Positions 49,321 to 62,252 are shown, counted from the stretch's first letter. The stretch: 64,000 bases of DNA from Gymnorhina tibicen (GCA_013399875.1 VXAZ01008023.1:62001-126000), one strand, 5' to 3'. The notes: generated from the sequence alone by a model not told the origin. Numbers and translations are program-made.

Positions 49321-51673
49321 AGTTCACTGAATTGTAAAATATAACTTTCTCATGGAATGCTCTTGTGCACTAGGTGTTTCTCTGTGTTTTATATAGATGG
49401 GGCGCTCAGAGGGATTGAAATAGCTCTGTAAATTTAGCAACTTAATATCAAGGTTCTGTGGATTTATACAATGGGAATTTGAATGCCTAGAGAGCTGCTG
49501 TATAAATAGGAACACTGCATTTGTGGATCTTGGTTTGAACCACCTGTTTGTAATCATATGATGAGTCTGTGACAGGTTTCCCAGGCTGCTGGAGCCCACT
49601 TCTCTTCCTTGATTCTGCCTGTCTGTGCTGGCTGTTCAGTGGTGTTACAGTGAATTGTCTAATGTGCAGTGGGACCTTTCCCACTGTAATCATAGTAATC
49701 TTCTTCTATATCTATGTAACATGTATTTCTTGCTATGAACAAAGAGTTATAAACTGTTTCTTGTAAATTACTTTTTCAAGTGTTGCTCTAAGCTTAACAA
49801 ACTTTTAAGTGATAATATTTGGCTTTTAATAAATACAGAGTTTTTCACTGTGTAATGGCTAGAATTAGGATGAAAAAGAAATTTGAGCATATTTCCTAAT
49901 TCAGAACTATACCAGTCATGAAAAGTACAAATCAAGATGAACTCTCTTCTTAGTCTCTTTTTTGTACTTCAGGTTGAAAATTCATAGATGTCTCTTTAGA
50001 ATTCTCTTGTGACTTTTGTGTTACCTGTAGATAAAAGAACTTAAGTAATAAAAATTTTCGCAAAGGAAGCTTTGAGCTGGCAAGATGATTGCAGATGCCT
50101 TCTTTGTGTGTAACTTGCAGTCTCTAGACAGTTCTGCTAGCAGCAGCAGATTTTGTTCATTGATAAATCAGTGTTGCAAAAGATTTGGGAGTGAGAAGTT
50201 CATTTGTTTGGACACCCTGTTTGTGATTAAAATATGGTCTTAGCCTGCATGAAGAATGTCTCATTGTGTTTGGTCATATCCCTACTTGTACAAAACAGAA
50301 GAATACTGTAGTAGGAGGAAATTTCCAGACAGTGACTCTGAAAAGTGCTTGAATGCTGGGAGAAAGAAATTGTTGAATTAAGGTTGATTATTATTTATTT
50401 TCTTGAGAGAATCTTAAGTGGCTTTTCTCTATTATGTAAATTCAATGAATTGAAAGTTGAGGTCTATAGTGAGTTCTAGGAAATGTAAGAGAGAGAATCA
50501 CTCAGGAAGGTAATGGAACACCTTGATGAGGAGTGATAGACAAATGGCAGTAATATGGGTATTCATATAGGTGAATAATTCATGATTTTAATCTCATATC
50601 TCAAAGGATAATTGATGAACAACCTGAAATTCCTTATTCCTCTTAGCATTGACATGAAGACTGCATTTTTACAGAAATGTAGTGTCTTCCACTAGCATAT
50701 ATTGTGATTAAATCTACACAAAAGTATCTATTAGTGGATGTCATACAACATATTGTGAGGGACGGGTCATATGATTAATTTGTCTGGAATAATGTGAGCC
50801 GTTCTGATTTTTAAATTTTCTTTTCTTTTTAATAAATTGTGAGATAATTTGCACTGGGCATTTAAAGGGAAGTTTTTGAAGGGTATTAGAAAATGACAAA
50901 CATGAGTGGTTTGTATATTTCTGCTGAAGAGTGGGGAAATGACAAAGCACAGTGCAAGTGGTTCAGTGACTATGGTATGCCAAAAGTACAGCTAAGTTCA
51001 AATATGCATGAAATAGGATAAAGACAGTATCCCAATAAATCAAAAATTTAAAAATGCATGGGTTATATAAACACAAATATGTGTAATATGTACATACATT
51101 CTTGGGGAACTTAGTTACTTCCTAATTTAAAGATCACAAATGTAGTGTTGAGTATTATGGTTTGCCTGTGGTTGAAGTAGGACGCTTCCATAAGTGATTG
51201 TGCCACGACTTGGATTGTCATTGAGTAGTTTAATTTTTTATTTTTTTTGGTTTCCCATTGCTAACTGGAAGCATGAAAAATGTTCCAATAATAAATGCAA
51301 GGCTTTTTCATAATGGAGTCCTTGTGTATTGCGTATCATTCTTTTTTGTGGAGTATCTCAAATTCATGCCTGGAAATAGTCAGTAGTGTTTCTCACATGC
51401 AGGAGAAAAATCTGCACGAAAATAGAAATTACCATCCTCTATTCCTGTATCAGGCTTCATCACCGAGCAAAGAAAATGGAGCTACCCACAGGTTTTCTCC
51501 TGACTGAGAGCAGGAAACAGCTGACTTAGGTCTCTGTGTGTGTTTCTGCAGGACCATATGACAAATACTGTGACAATGGTGACGTTGATGCATCATGTGA
51601 ATGTTATATACATCGGCATGCACTGATTAAAGGATGCAGAAGATAGGAAATTGTAGCGGTGCTTTAACTTAGC

Positions 51674-51695
51674 GGGGGGATGGGGATGGGGATTG
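51674..51695 (+). other. G-tract cluster, possible quadruplex
   Basis: Runs of 6, 4, 4 and 2 G separated by AT or ATT lie within 22 bases. They could form a two-layer or bulged G-quadruplex in intron 3 on the transcribed sense strand. The last tract is short, so a three-layer form is not guaranteed. Confidence 0.4.
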
Positions 51696-54189
51696 GACAG
51701 GAATGAAACAAGTCATCTGAAGGGATAGGTCTTTCCAGTTTAAAGGAATGTTAAGCATTGGAGAAAAGCAAACATTTCATTTATGCTGTATTTTAAGTGA
51801 ATCGGATTTTTCAGAAATGGTTTTATTTGTTTCAGAAATATTTTATTGCAGCCATTGTGCCGTTTGAGATGTGTGTCTGATTGCACGATGGTGTAAATAG
51901 CTCAGCAAGGTGTAGGGCTGCAGCATTGGTGTGGGTCTGACCAGCTGTGGGGCCTTGCAGTCAGTTCAGTACCCTGCTGAAAACAAAGAATTGTTTGATT
52001 CCTTCCTAGAGGCAAAGCAAGAAATAGGGTGGGAAATATAAATACCATCATCCTCTCTGATAAAATACCTCTGTAGGGCATTTTGTTTTGAAAATGGTTT
52101 AAAAGAAAATACAGCAGTGTTAGGTTGTTAGCACTAACTCCTGGCTTTCCTTTGGTCTTGGAATCATTAAAACACTTGGTTTCTGTAACTAAATTTGATT
52201 CCTGTGGCCTTTTGTTTTGCATGCTACTTGCAGGGAGTTGGGTTGTTTATTAATCTGCTGGCTGCCCTGTGTACTGATTCTGGCTGCACAACCACCTTCT
52301 CAGCAAATCATATCCCGTATGTTTCCCAGCTGCTGCCATCCTTAACACATGCAGAAAATGTCTCCTGGCTGGCTGAGCACAAATTCCAGCTGGCATCACC
52401 TCATGACTGAGCAAACCTCCTCTCTCTCTCCTGGCAGTGTTGCAGCCACGCGGGTTCTCTGCCTCCGATGTTGTGTCTCAACGCAAAGATGTGGGGCTGC
52501 AGCAGAGCTTGGGGGGCTGAGGCAGCTGGGAATCTGCTCCATGCAGCCAGGAAGGAGCAACAGCTCCTTCCCCACAGAATGTGGGGATGTGCATGGGGCA
52601 CGAGGGGGTGTGTAGCTAGAGCAGGGTGATGAGTGGGTGAATGGAAATAACAGCTCCCTCTTATCTTCATCCAAGATGATACTTGCCAAGTGCCAAGTTA
52701 ACAGCAGTGATGGATTTAATGATTGACCTTGCTATTGTTTTGCTGTCAGAGAACTTGTTGTTAAACTACCTGTGAGTTCTTGTATAAAACTTACTGGTCC
52801 ACTGAAATAGAATTATTTAGTCCTACAAAATATTTTGTATTTAGCGGTTCTGGTTTACCGTTTCTAAACCATTATGACTATTAGGCCTGTCTTTTAAAAT
52901 AGCACTTGCAGTAGTCCCATTATTGTCAATGTTCTGTAATGACATTTTTATTTCCTTAAAAATACTCTCAGAAGTTGTGTTGCTACCAAGCTCCTAATAG
53001 GAGGCTGTTTTCTGACTCTGTGGTCTATGGGTTTCTGCTGGTTTGCAAATTAATGACACTGGGCACAATTCTGGTGTTTGAAGAAAAGTTACTTATGTAT
53101 CACATAGAAGAAAGAAGAAGTATAAAATTGCTTGCCTGCTGTGATGCTGAAACATCGTATTGCTAGGCAAATATTGTGTAAAAAAATGAGTGAACAGATG
53201 AAAATTCACAGTACCAGCATGTCAGCTGTTTGTTTTCTGAGTTATGAGTACTTGTTTTTGTCAGATCTCAAGATTCTACTTCCTTCATCAGGGCTTTGTA
53301 AGGCAGATCCCAGCATCTGCCTTTACAGATTTTGTGTTGTGAAGCTGTTAGGCTTTCTTCTTTGTGTTTTTAAGTGCTCTATACTATTGTCAACTTTTTA
53401 AAATGCAAAGGTCAGACTTGGTGCTCTTATCTGCATTGTTTACTGTTATACTTTCAAGCGATTGCAGAAATACGGGTTGATATGACACAATGTGGTTTTT
53501 CAAGTAAGAGAGAACTTAGGTGACCTCTCATGTTTTGTCTTAGTTTAACATTACAATTTTGGACATAGTCAACTTCAGCTCTCAGCTTGAAGTTTTCTAG
53601 GGGATCAAATACATTTTTTTTATTCCCACCCTTCCTAGTTCTGTGTTCCTTTTGGAGTCTTACAGGAAGAATGAATTGCACTATATGTTTCTTCCATTCC
53701 AGGGAAGACATGAAAGTACCCTCCCTCCTGCCTATTTTCTGTTGTAGATGATATTTCTCTCATTTATGAGAGTCTGAAGCTGGTCTCCTTGTCCTTGAGA
53801 TGTTCCAGAATTGAAGAGAGCAGGTTGAGAGGTTGGAAATCAAGAGAATGTAAAGTTAGAGGGAGCATGTGGAAGAGCTGAAGTGTTTTTGCATGCATTT
53901 TTGACGAGCATATCTGTGTTGCATTTGTCATGTATTAATGTTGCATTTGGAATATGGCCTGTAGCTATAACTGGAATGATCATTTAATTTAGCTTGCTAA
54001 AGATTTACTTTACCAAGCCATTATGTTGCCATTAGGTAGCAAAACATCAAAATACATTAGTCAAGCGATAATGTCAGTAGCTGATCTGCAGTAAACAAAC
54101 AGTCAAACCATCACAAATGGTTCTGGGACCATTGAGCTAATGAATTCTCATGTCCCCAGCCTTCTGTGTCTGTTTGTACGCAGGAAACC

Positions 54190-54375
54190 CATGGGCCAGG
54201 ATAGCATTTTCTCTCCAGGCTGAGCACAGCCCAGCGTGGGGCCCTCTGATGCCCGGGCGTGGGCGCGGTGCGGAGCAGCTCAGCAGGGCCCTGCACTGCA
54301 GTGACAGGCAGGCCAAGCAAGTGCTGGTGGAGGCGTGTGCAGCCCTCCTGCTGTGTGTTCTGTCGGGCTGTTGTT
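54190..54375. other. Isolated GC-rich patch in intron 3
   Basis: About 180 bp of much higher GC than the surroundings, with several CpG (GATGCCCGGGCGTGGGCGCG near 54250). It matches no repeat family I recognise. The open frames 54150-54383 (plus) and 54111-54404 (minus) follow from the composition and show no domain. Confidence 0.35.
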
Positions 54376-55120
54376 GGAGCTGAACGTTGGAGAGCTCTGT
54401 CCACTTGCTAAATTTGCTTTACAATGGCTGTCAGACCCAAAAGTCTTCAGCTGAGGGTTGAAAATGGATGGAATGGGATAGCCAGATTGCTTATTACCAA
54501 AGCATGATGGTATGAATGTTTCCTTCTCTGGAAATGGGCTCACAGACAGTCTGGTTTTGTCTTTTTAATTGTTGTTTGTTTCAATGCATTTTGGATCGCC
54601 ACTTAAAGTAATCAGAAGGGACAGTCTAGTGTGTGAATCAGAGGCTTTTGAGTGGCTCAAAAGGATTAATATTGCTTGTATTTTAGAGACATACGCACTC
54701 TGAGTCTGTTATTGTTTACATCATAAAACTAATCCATTTTCTAAGAAATACCAATTATGTATGCCAATGATGCTTCCATAAACAGAATTTGTGTAAATAG
54801 GCATCTCTTTTTGGTTTGAAAACATTAGATTGGGGCAGAGTAGCTTACCTTGTGGCTCTCAGACAGTCAAACCTAAGCTAATTCTAATCAGTATTTTTGT
54901 TGGCTTGTGCTGGATGATTACAGAATTAGATGTTTAGCTTTAACACTTCGGAATTTTTTTTATGTCTGTTTTTCCCTTTGAAGTTTTGTAAGCAAATATT
55001 GTATGTTCTAACCTTGAGTTGAATTTCTCTGTGTGAACAATGCAAACTGATTATGATCAATAGAATTTAAAAAATTAATATTTTAATAAGAATTCAGTTC
55101 TGACTCTAGATGCAAGAATT

Positions 55121-55149
55121 TAAAAAAAAAAAAAAAAAAACAAAAAAAA
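55121..55149. repeat. Oligo-A run
   Basis: About 19 A, then C and 8 more A. No retroposed element was recognised upstream of it. Confidence 0.85.
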
Positions 55150-56349
55150 TTAATTTGGCGTAATCTGTAGAAAAACAAAGAAGCAAACCCAGGCAGCAGC
55201 TTTCAGCACAGGGCTTGGGAAAACTCAGAGGCTATTCTGTCACCTTTTCTAAAAATCAATGCAGTATAATGTTACATGGTGTCTAGGTCTGCCTTTTGAA
55301 ACTGAATAATTACACATTTAAAGAAAAAAAAGGTATATTTTCCTAACATAATGGAAGAAGTAGATCTTGACTCAACATGAAGCCTTTATTTCAAGGCTAA
55401 ATCTGTAGTATGTGCCAACTAGCTGGTAAAAAAGCACCCTCTGTTGATTGGTTTATTTAACTTTCTTCCAGCAAAATAGCATATTGTGCTGTTGTCCTTC
55501 CACTGCATGAGAAGAGCCTAAAATAACAGAAGCTGTTATGACATCTCTCAAAGCCTGCCTTTGTCAAGGTCACAGTTCTATTTTTGCTGTATTTTGTGCA
55601 AACAGAGATAGGTATGGTAGGAACAAATATTTTATAACTAAGATGCTGAGTCCTCCAAAAGTGTAAAATAAAATAAAAATGCAACTCCCACCCCTTGTTA
55701 TGCAAAAACATAACATACATTGGCTGATTGTTAGCCTGGGTCTGTGTGCCACTCAGCTTGCCCATCAGCAGATACAAAGCTCTAGAATTAACCTGTGGAT
55801 GTTCTTTCTTAAGCAGCAACCCAAAATTTCTGAGGAACACTGGTAAAAAGTGGGGGTTCTGCTTTCAAACCACATATGTAATCTTTATATTCTTATGTGG
55901 AAGCTTTACGTGAGTAGGTTCTGCTGGCTCATTCAGTACTATCAAATTTGTATATAGTTAAGCTGAAAATGTAGAAGCTAACAGCTTTTTCTCAAGCGTA
56001 TTTGGAGCAACAGAGGGTAGTAAAGATGAGGTTGTGCATTGGAGCCAGAAGTTGATAGAGGTGTAGTATGCTGAGGGTTATTAGACATGTGGATGCTGAG
56101 TTTGAATCTGGATCTGTAAAGTGCTGGTTGTTTGAGTGTGGGAGAACATTGGGAAGCAGCTTCTGTGCTTGTTCTGCTCATCTGCATTCCTGGGCATCTG
56201 TGTTTGAGCTCCTGCTGTGGGGAGGAAAGAGTTCTGAATCCTGGGCTGGATGGAGACTTTGTGTGAGCTAGTACTGCCACTGGTGTGGAGCCTTTATGTC
56301 CTTCTCTGCTGTAGGTGATGTGGTGGGCAGGATGGTTGCTCTATGTGCT

Positions 56350-56912
56350 TTTGACTGGGACAGGGTTCATTTTCTTCCTAGTAGCTGGTGCAATGCTGTT
56401 CTTGGGATTTAGTATGAGAATAGTGTTGATAACACACTGACATTTTGGTTATAGCTAAGTAGTGCTTACTGTAAGTCAGATGCTTTTCAGTTTCCCATGC
56501 TCTGCCAGTGAAGAGGTGCACAAGAAACTGTGAGGAAGCATGGCCAGGACAGCTGACCTGAGCTGGCCAGAGGGATGTTCCATACCATAGAATGTCATGG
56601 TCAGTGTATAAACTGGGGAGAGTTACCTGAAAGGGGACTGATCTGCTCCTCAGTAAGCAGGTGGTGATCAGTTGTACTGTGCATCACTTTTCTCTTAGGT
56701 TCTATTACTCTTTCTTCCTCCCCTTGTAATTTCCATTAGTATTATCAGTATTAGCATATTTAATATTATGATATCTAGTTGCACTTACTAAATTGTGCTT
56801 GTCTCAACCCATGAGGTTCACCTTTTCTTTCTGGTTCTCCTTTACCCTGTGGGTGGTGGGTGAATGGTGGAGGCAGTGAGGGAGGGGCTGCCATCTGGGG
56901 TTAAACCATGAT
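56350..56912 (+). mobile_element. Solo LTR of an avian endogenous retrovirus, forward orientation
   Basis: Contains TTCTTCCTAGTAGCTGGTGC, GTTGATAACACACTGACATT, GCTAAGTAGTGCTTACTG, GAGGTGCACAAGAAACTGTG, CATGGCCAGGACAGCTGACC and CTCTTTCTTCCTCCCC, and ends TCTGGGGTTAAACCATGA. A TATAAA box lies at 56607-56612, where the U3 promoter is expected. It is the opposite-strand sister of the copy at 39264-39710. No viral coding sequence is attached. The 5' terminal bases are degraded, so the left border is approximate. Confidence 0.83.
56607..56612 (+). promoter_or_regulatory. TATA box of the solo LTR
   Basis: TATAAA within the LTR at 56350-56912, placed after the GGGATGTTCCATACCATAG region. It is the expected U3 promoter element, on the same strand as MBOAT2. 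Present activity is unknown. Confidence 0.4.
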
Positions 56913-57258
56913 GCTGTGTCAGGTGGAGTGAATTTGTAAGGTGACACTGGATAAAAGTGCTTTGCCTGTAGGAAAAAAAACATCAACTGTTCAAACAAAA
57001 TCTGACCACTTTGCACTGAAGTAGATGAGCAGTGCTGGTGTGCATGTTCTGTTGGCTGTGCTAAACTTGTGAGGGCAATAAAAAGGAGGGGTACAGGGAT
57101 GAGATTGAAGTTTTCTGCATTAGCAGAAAAATTGCTCCAGGAGTCTACTCAATGTTCGCGGTAGAAGGTGTAATAGGAAACGTGTATCAAATTCCATCAG
57201 GATGTTTAGAGACTAAAAGGAAGTTCATGTAATGGGAAGGGAGCCAAACCCTGTGTAT

Positions 57259-57331
57259 CTGTATGTGTGTGTTTGTGTGTGTATATATACACACATATAG
57301 ATGTGTGGGTTTTTGGTTTTATATATATACA
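57259..57331. repeat. Impure TG/TA microsatellite
   Basis: Alternating purine-pyrimidine blocks: a TG-rich part, then TATATATACACACATATA, a short non-repeat break, and ATATATATACATG. It is likely polymorphic. Confidence 0.85.
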
Positions 57332-58954
57332 TGCAGGTAAAAATTCCTAATGTGTATGTTGCTTAAAGTTATTTGTCAAAAAGTGACTAGACAAAAAATA
57401 ATGAATAGGACAATGTGTTTTATTTGCTAGTAAGAGATTAATTTGCCTTTTTTTTAAAAAAAGAATTAAACGTTCTCTTGATGAGCACCTCTGTAAAGTA
57501 GTACATGAGGGGCTGATTACTTAGTATTTTCTATATATTGTAAAATTTTTATGTATAGTTTAAGGTGCTTAATTTATTATGCGTTAGAATATACTTTTAA
57601 AAAAACACCGAGTAGTTTACTTTATGTATTTCTTTTTAAAGGAAAGATAGAATTTTATGGGTAGAACATATTAAATACTGTTTTTAGTGTTCTGAGAAGT
57701 TTAGAATTGTAAGGAATTGAAATGTAATATGGAATACCTGTACAAGAAAAGCCCTTCTATATAATAGGCTATCCAGTATTGTTTGCTTATTTTTTATTTT
57801 TTTTTAACTTTAAATCAGGAGTTTAGCGTATCACTGTGTTCTGCTTTCTGGTGCTTCATTGCTACAGTGTCTCCCAGATATGTCTGAATTTGTTGCATCT
57901 GTTGGTAGATAAAAGTAAGGTCATATTGACGAAGATCCTGGGAATTAGACATATGCTAAATGAACGTATTTGTGCCTTTCTGTTACAGAGTATGGTGTTC
58001 CCTGCAGGTCAGCTTGTCTAAAAGTTACTTGTAATAATAACAATGTTGTGCTTGTAGCTGTTCATGTTCAGTGTGAAATACTTTTGTCTTTCCGCTCACA
58101 AGAATGTTATTCAATGAAAAGCAAGTGTAGAGTAACATTGACTTTTAAGACCAATTGCTTTTCTACTGGAGGAGAAACTTTAGCCTTCGGTAAAACTGTT
58201 GCATTTGTGTGCAACCTGTAATTATTTTGTAGTTGGGTGAAACTTGATGTGGTTGAGCTGTGCAAAACTTTACTCAGCCTTCTGATCTAAGGGGAGTTTT
58301 TGGTGAATTAATCGTTGAAGAGAGTAAGAAACATAGTAAGAGTGCTTTTGAAAGTTCTCAAAGCATTTTTAGGTCAGTTTTGAATTTTTTTAAGTAGATG
58401 TGGATTTATATGAGAGTTAGGATGATCAGCAAGTTGCACTACAAACCTGCAGAAGAAACAACAGGAATGATGCAAGCTGTCGTAAACCTTTTAAGTTGCT
58501 TTTAGGGAGAATGTATTACTACACCTTGCCTGATTAAATGACATTTCTCATCAACAAGGGTTGTGATGTGGCATGACTAATGTGCAGAGACGCAATTGGA
58601 AGTTGAAAATCATTGTATGGGTTGCAAGTTCCTGTGTTTTATTCATCAATTAAAAATTTGCAGTCTTCCACTCTGTGTGTAACTTGGAGCTGTGGCTGAC
58701 ATAGCTGGAAGATAGTTAAGATTCATAGCTGTGTTTGGTGAGTGCAACACAGCAGCAAATTTCACTGCTCTCTCAGAAGACAGCTTTTGTTTTAGACTGA
58801 AAAAATGAAATTTGAAATCTAATCAAGAAGTTTAAGGTGTTTTTTTTCTTTCTTTCTTCCATTTCTGCACTATGACTTCAGTGTGGATATTAACTGAATA
58901 TTGTGAGAAACCCCTACCATGTCGGTCATGATGACGAATATTTATTTCATAGAA

Positions 58955-59125
58955 CTGTGGATTAGTTTGAATTGAATTTTAAAGAATATCTAGTCCACCC
59001 TGCAATGAGCAGGAACATCTTCAACTAGATCAGGTTGTTCAGAGCCTTATTCAACCTGACCTTGAATGTTTCCAGGGATGGGGTATCTGTCACCTCTCTG
59101 GGCAACCTGTGCCAGTGTATTCTTA
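58955..59125 (-). mobile_element. CR1 LINE 3' fragment, reverse orientation
   Basis: Starts with a decayed ATAGAACTGTGGATTAGTTTG terminus and continues through AACTAGATCAGGTTGTTCAG, AACCTGACCTTGAATGTTTC, CAGGGATGGGGTATCTGTCA and CCTCTCTGGGCAACCTGTGC. It is about 170 bp of reverse CR1 3' region. Confidence 0.9.
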
Positions 59126-60430
59126 CTACAAACATTTTTGTACCAGTTACTCACCCAGTATAATACTGTTTCTGGATTGCTAATGTTAATGAAAATAGAA
59201 AATAAACTATTGCTGAAACAGACCCTCTTAAAATTATTTTTTTCACCGAAACAGGTGTAATTTAATGGTATATAAGGTAATCTGTAATTTCAAAGTTGGA
59301 TGTTTTAATATATTAAATGGTTTATATCTAGCACATTTTTCAGTTAAAGGTTAACCTGCAAGTGTTATGTGTAGCAACTGCGAGATTGAAGAATAGTTTC
59401 TAAAACTTTAGGTTTTCTTATGTTAAGAAGTATTTGCAAAATACTTATCTGGAAAAGAAAGGAAAGTCATGTTCCAAGGTCTTCTTGCAGTGTCCCTCAC
59501 TAGTTCACCAAAATCCAGTTCTGGCTGTGATTTTCAGTTTGTTGTATGATATTTTCATTCTAACTGGATTTTGGATGCATTATACGGTCTTCTGTAGGGA
59601 TTGCACATCTGTCTTGTGAATAGCAAATAAAGACTGTACAGTTCATACATTAAAGTCTTAAAGGATCAGTTAAGTTCCTGCTGGCATTCACTGTCGTTTT
59701 GGACTTCAAAGAATATCTGGCAGATTTTGTGAGGTGTATTGGCAAATCAGTTCTCACTAGTGTGTTGCTGAGAAAATGATATGTAAAACTAATTTTATCA
59801 TACACATAACACTTTCATAAGGTGGTTCATATATGTGCTTTTTCTTACATTTGCTCAGGACCAGCTTAACAGAAGATAGAAGGCATCCTGTTCCTTTTTC
59901 ACTCAGCTATGTTTTAATATGTGTATTTTAAAATTAATTGCCTTTTCCAGTTCCTTTGAAAACAGTGGCAGTAGGATTTGTGGTACTGAATTTTGAATGC
60001 ATAGCAGTACATGCAATGGAAATTATTTGATGTATCATTTTCCAAACTTCTATACTCATACAGACAAAAATTACCTCTGAACTAAAAAAACAACAGATTA
60101 TTTTTTTTCTTTATAGGAAAGTTTACAGTTTTTACAGTGGTGCTTAAAATTATAAATTCTAGGCTTTATTTATGTGAATAAATATTTTGGCTAATGACAA
60201 CAGAATTTATATGGTTGTACTACACACTTTTAAAATAAAAAAGTACATGCTTGCATAGAATAAACATTACCAAAAAAACCCTCAGGCAGAATAAAAGTGT
60301 AATTACAAATTTCTATTATGTAATATTCACCAAAAATAATTGGAGATTAAACTCTATTTAAAAGGTACTTTATTCAGTGGAGAAATGTTTATCGTTTTTA
60401 ACTGAAATTTTTTTCCCATTTTCTTTCCAG

Positions 60431-60526
60431 GTATTGCTTTGTTTTCGCTTTAGGATACCTCACTGTGTGCCAAATTACTAGGGTCTATATCTTTGATTAT
60501 GGACAGTATTCTGCTGATTTTTCTGG
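60431..60526 (+). CDS. MBOAT2: MBOAT2 coding exon 4
   Basis: A 96-bp exon. Its first G completes the Lys codon opened at the end of exon 3. It then reads YCFVFALGYLTVCQITRVYI, followed by FDYGQYSADFS and two bases of a Gly codon. The residues match MBOAT2 closely. The hydrophobic part FVFALGYLTVCQ is likely a membrane segment and the FDYGQYSADFSG tail is a conserved loop of this subgroup. It follows a long pyrimidine tract with CCAG and ends at the donor GTAAGG (60527-60532). Its length is a multiple of three. The catalytic Asn and His residues of the MBOAT fold are encoded further downstream, outside the window. Confidence 0.96.
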
Positions 60527-62079
60527 GTAAGGAGAAAAATAATCTTTCCATCTTGTCCTCCTCAGTGATAAGGTATCTGTTGTTGCGGGTTTGTTTTTTT
60601 TATTGGTTGCTTCCCCCCCAAGTTAATTGTCAACCTTTAAAACACTGGGAGAAAGCTGAGCATGTATGTGCATATTGGCACACATGCAAATATATAAGTA
60701 ACTGTGCTTTAATCATACAAACTGAGAATTTTTGTTAACAGTTGTGTCTTGTTAGAACTACCAAGGTTTTATCTGCTGCCTCCTGTTCCTGTCTAAATGG
60801 CATAAAGGATTTGGTGGTGATGGGAATTTTTTCTCTTTAGGTTTTCCCTTAAAGTCTCTGCTACCATATTTGACACCATGATGAACCTTGAATTGTGTCT
60901 GGTGTACTTGCTTGCCTGGCACAGTCTGATACCACTTTTTGAGGAAAATCTGAATATTTTATAAAATTTAGCTTTTAGCTTCTTTCTTTTTTGGTTTTAT
61001 GTTAGATGTTCCAGAAGGAGAAAGCTAAGGAGACAGGTACCTGGATGGTGAGGTAGTCACACAGACCTTGGAAAGTTTTGTCTCTACGTGCCCTCATTTT
61101 ATATAGTGAACTTATACCTATATTTGACTTGTACTGTATAGGAGCAAAACAGAATTAAATGGTCAAAATAAAAATAAACCATATTGGTAATTCTTCTTTC
61201 TGCTGCACACACGGAGACGTGAAGCACGACATTTTTTATAAACAAGTTTGCTACTATGATTGTGCTTTTGTTGATTTAAAGGACAGTGTGTATTCTAGGG
61301 GAAAAGAAGAGATGGGGGAGTATTTTCTAGTCTGCTTAAAATCATGCATTAAATACTTTCCAGGGATACTTTGAGTGGCAGTGGTCTTTGTAGTTTAACA
61401 TTACCTGTGGTAGAGTTGTACTTGTTAGCTTTGTTACTTCTCAGTCTTTATTGGTAACAGGCATATAGTCCAGGAAATTAACTTGTAGGCTGAAGCCAAA
61501 AGCTCTTACAGTTGAGTTCATCTTTTCTGTCATCTTTATCTTCTTACCTTCTGAAACATCTTTCTACATTTGTCTTACATCCAAGTGTCTGCCTTCAAGC
61601 CAGATATCCAAGTTCCAACTGTAGTCAGCAGAGATGTGATCGATGCGGACAGTAGAGCCTCGAGGGCATTTCAGCTGACCCAGCACTAAATATCTACCTG
61701 AGCGTGAACTGGGTCACTTGTCAGATGCCCCTGACTCTATTGACTACATCTGCACTGGCTATAATGAGAGCTTGCAACAGAGTCATATGCATAAAGACAC
61801 TACATTTACTGATGTTGAATTTAATTTCACCATTACTAGTGAAACTGTAATCCAGATGCTGCCCCTTCCAGTTCACTGTAGGGCCAAAGTGTACAACCTT
61901 GGCAGTGATCAAAGCTCTGAGCTGACTCTGGAAGCAGTGTAATTGCACTTTGTTGTTCTTTTTCTCAAAACAATTAGTAGAGCTTGAGCACACCATGGCT
62001 CAAACGTGACTGTACTGCTTTCAGATAGCAGCTGGCTTTGTGGCTCTGATGGTTTGGTGGTAGCTCAGAGGTTTCTGCT

Positions 62080-62252
62080 AGGTCTAAACACGTCCAAAAA
62101 TTCCCACATCCTATCCCTGGAGATATTCAAGGCCAGGTTGGATGGGGCTCTGGGCAGCTCTGATGTAATTGAAGGTGTCCCTGCTCAGGGCAGGGATGAT
62201 GGAGCTAGATGATCTGCAAGGTCCATTCCAACCCAAACTATTCCATGATTTA
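62080..62252 (+). mobile_element. CR1 LINE 3' end, forward orientation
   Basis: Contains CCCTGGAGATATTCAAGGCC, GGTTGGATGGGGCTCTGGGC, GTGTCCCTGCTCAGGGCAGG and GGTCCATTCCAACCCAAACT, ending ATTCCATGATT. It is a clear short CR1 3' terminus. Confidence 0.93.

Larger units (their letters stand above)
23194..60430 (+). other. MBOAT2 intron 3, 37 kb, rich in mobile elements
   Basis: The interval between the exon 3 donor (GTAAGT) and the exon 4 acceptor (TTTTCTTTCCAG). It holds most of the CR1 and LTR copies in the window, listed separately. Between them (about 23.2-25.7, 26.7-29.0, 30.2-33.3, 35.2-39.2, 41.0-44.0, 49.3-56.3, 56.9-58.9 and 59.2-60.4 kb) I recognise only AT-rich unique-looking sequence, low-complexity runs and short open frames without known domains. 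Confidence 0.85.

Noticed and set aside
57836..58221. Overlapping plus-strand frames in intron 3
   Set aside because: No domain, no homology recognised, and AT-rich intronic context. Considered chance frames.
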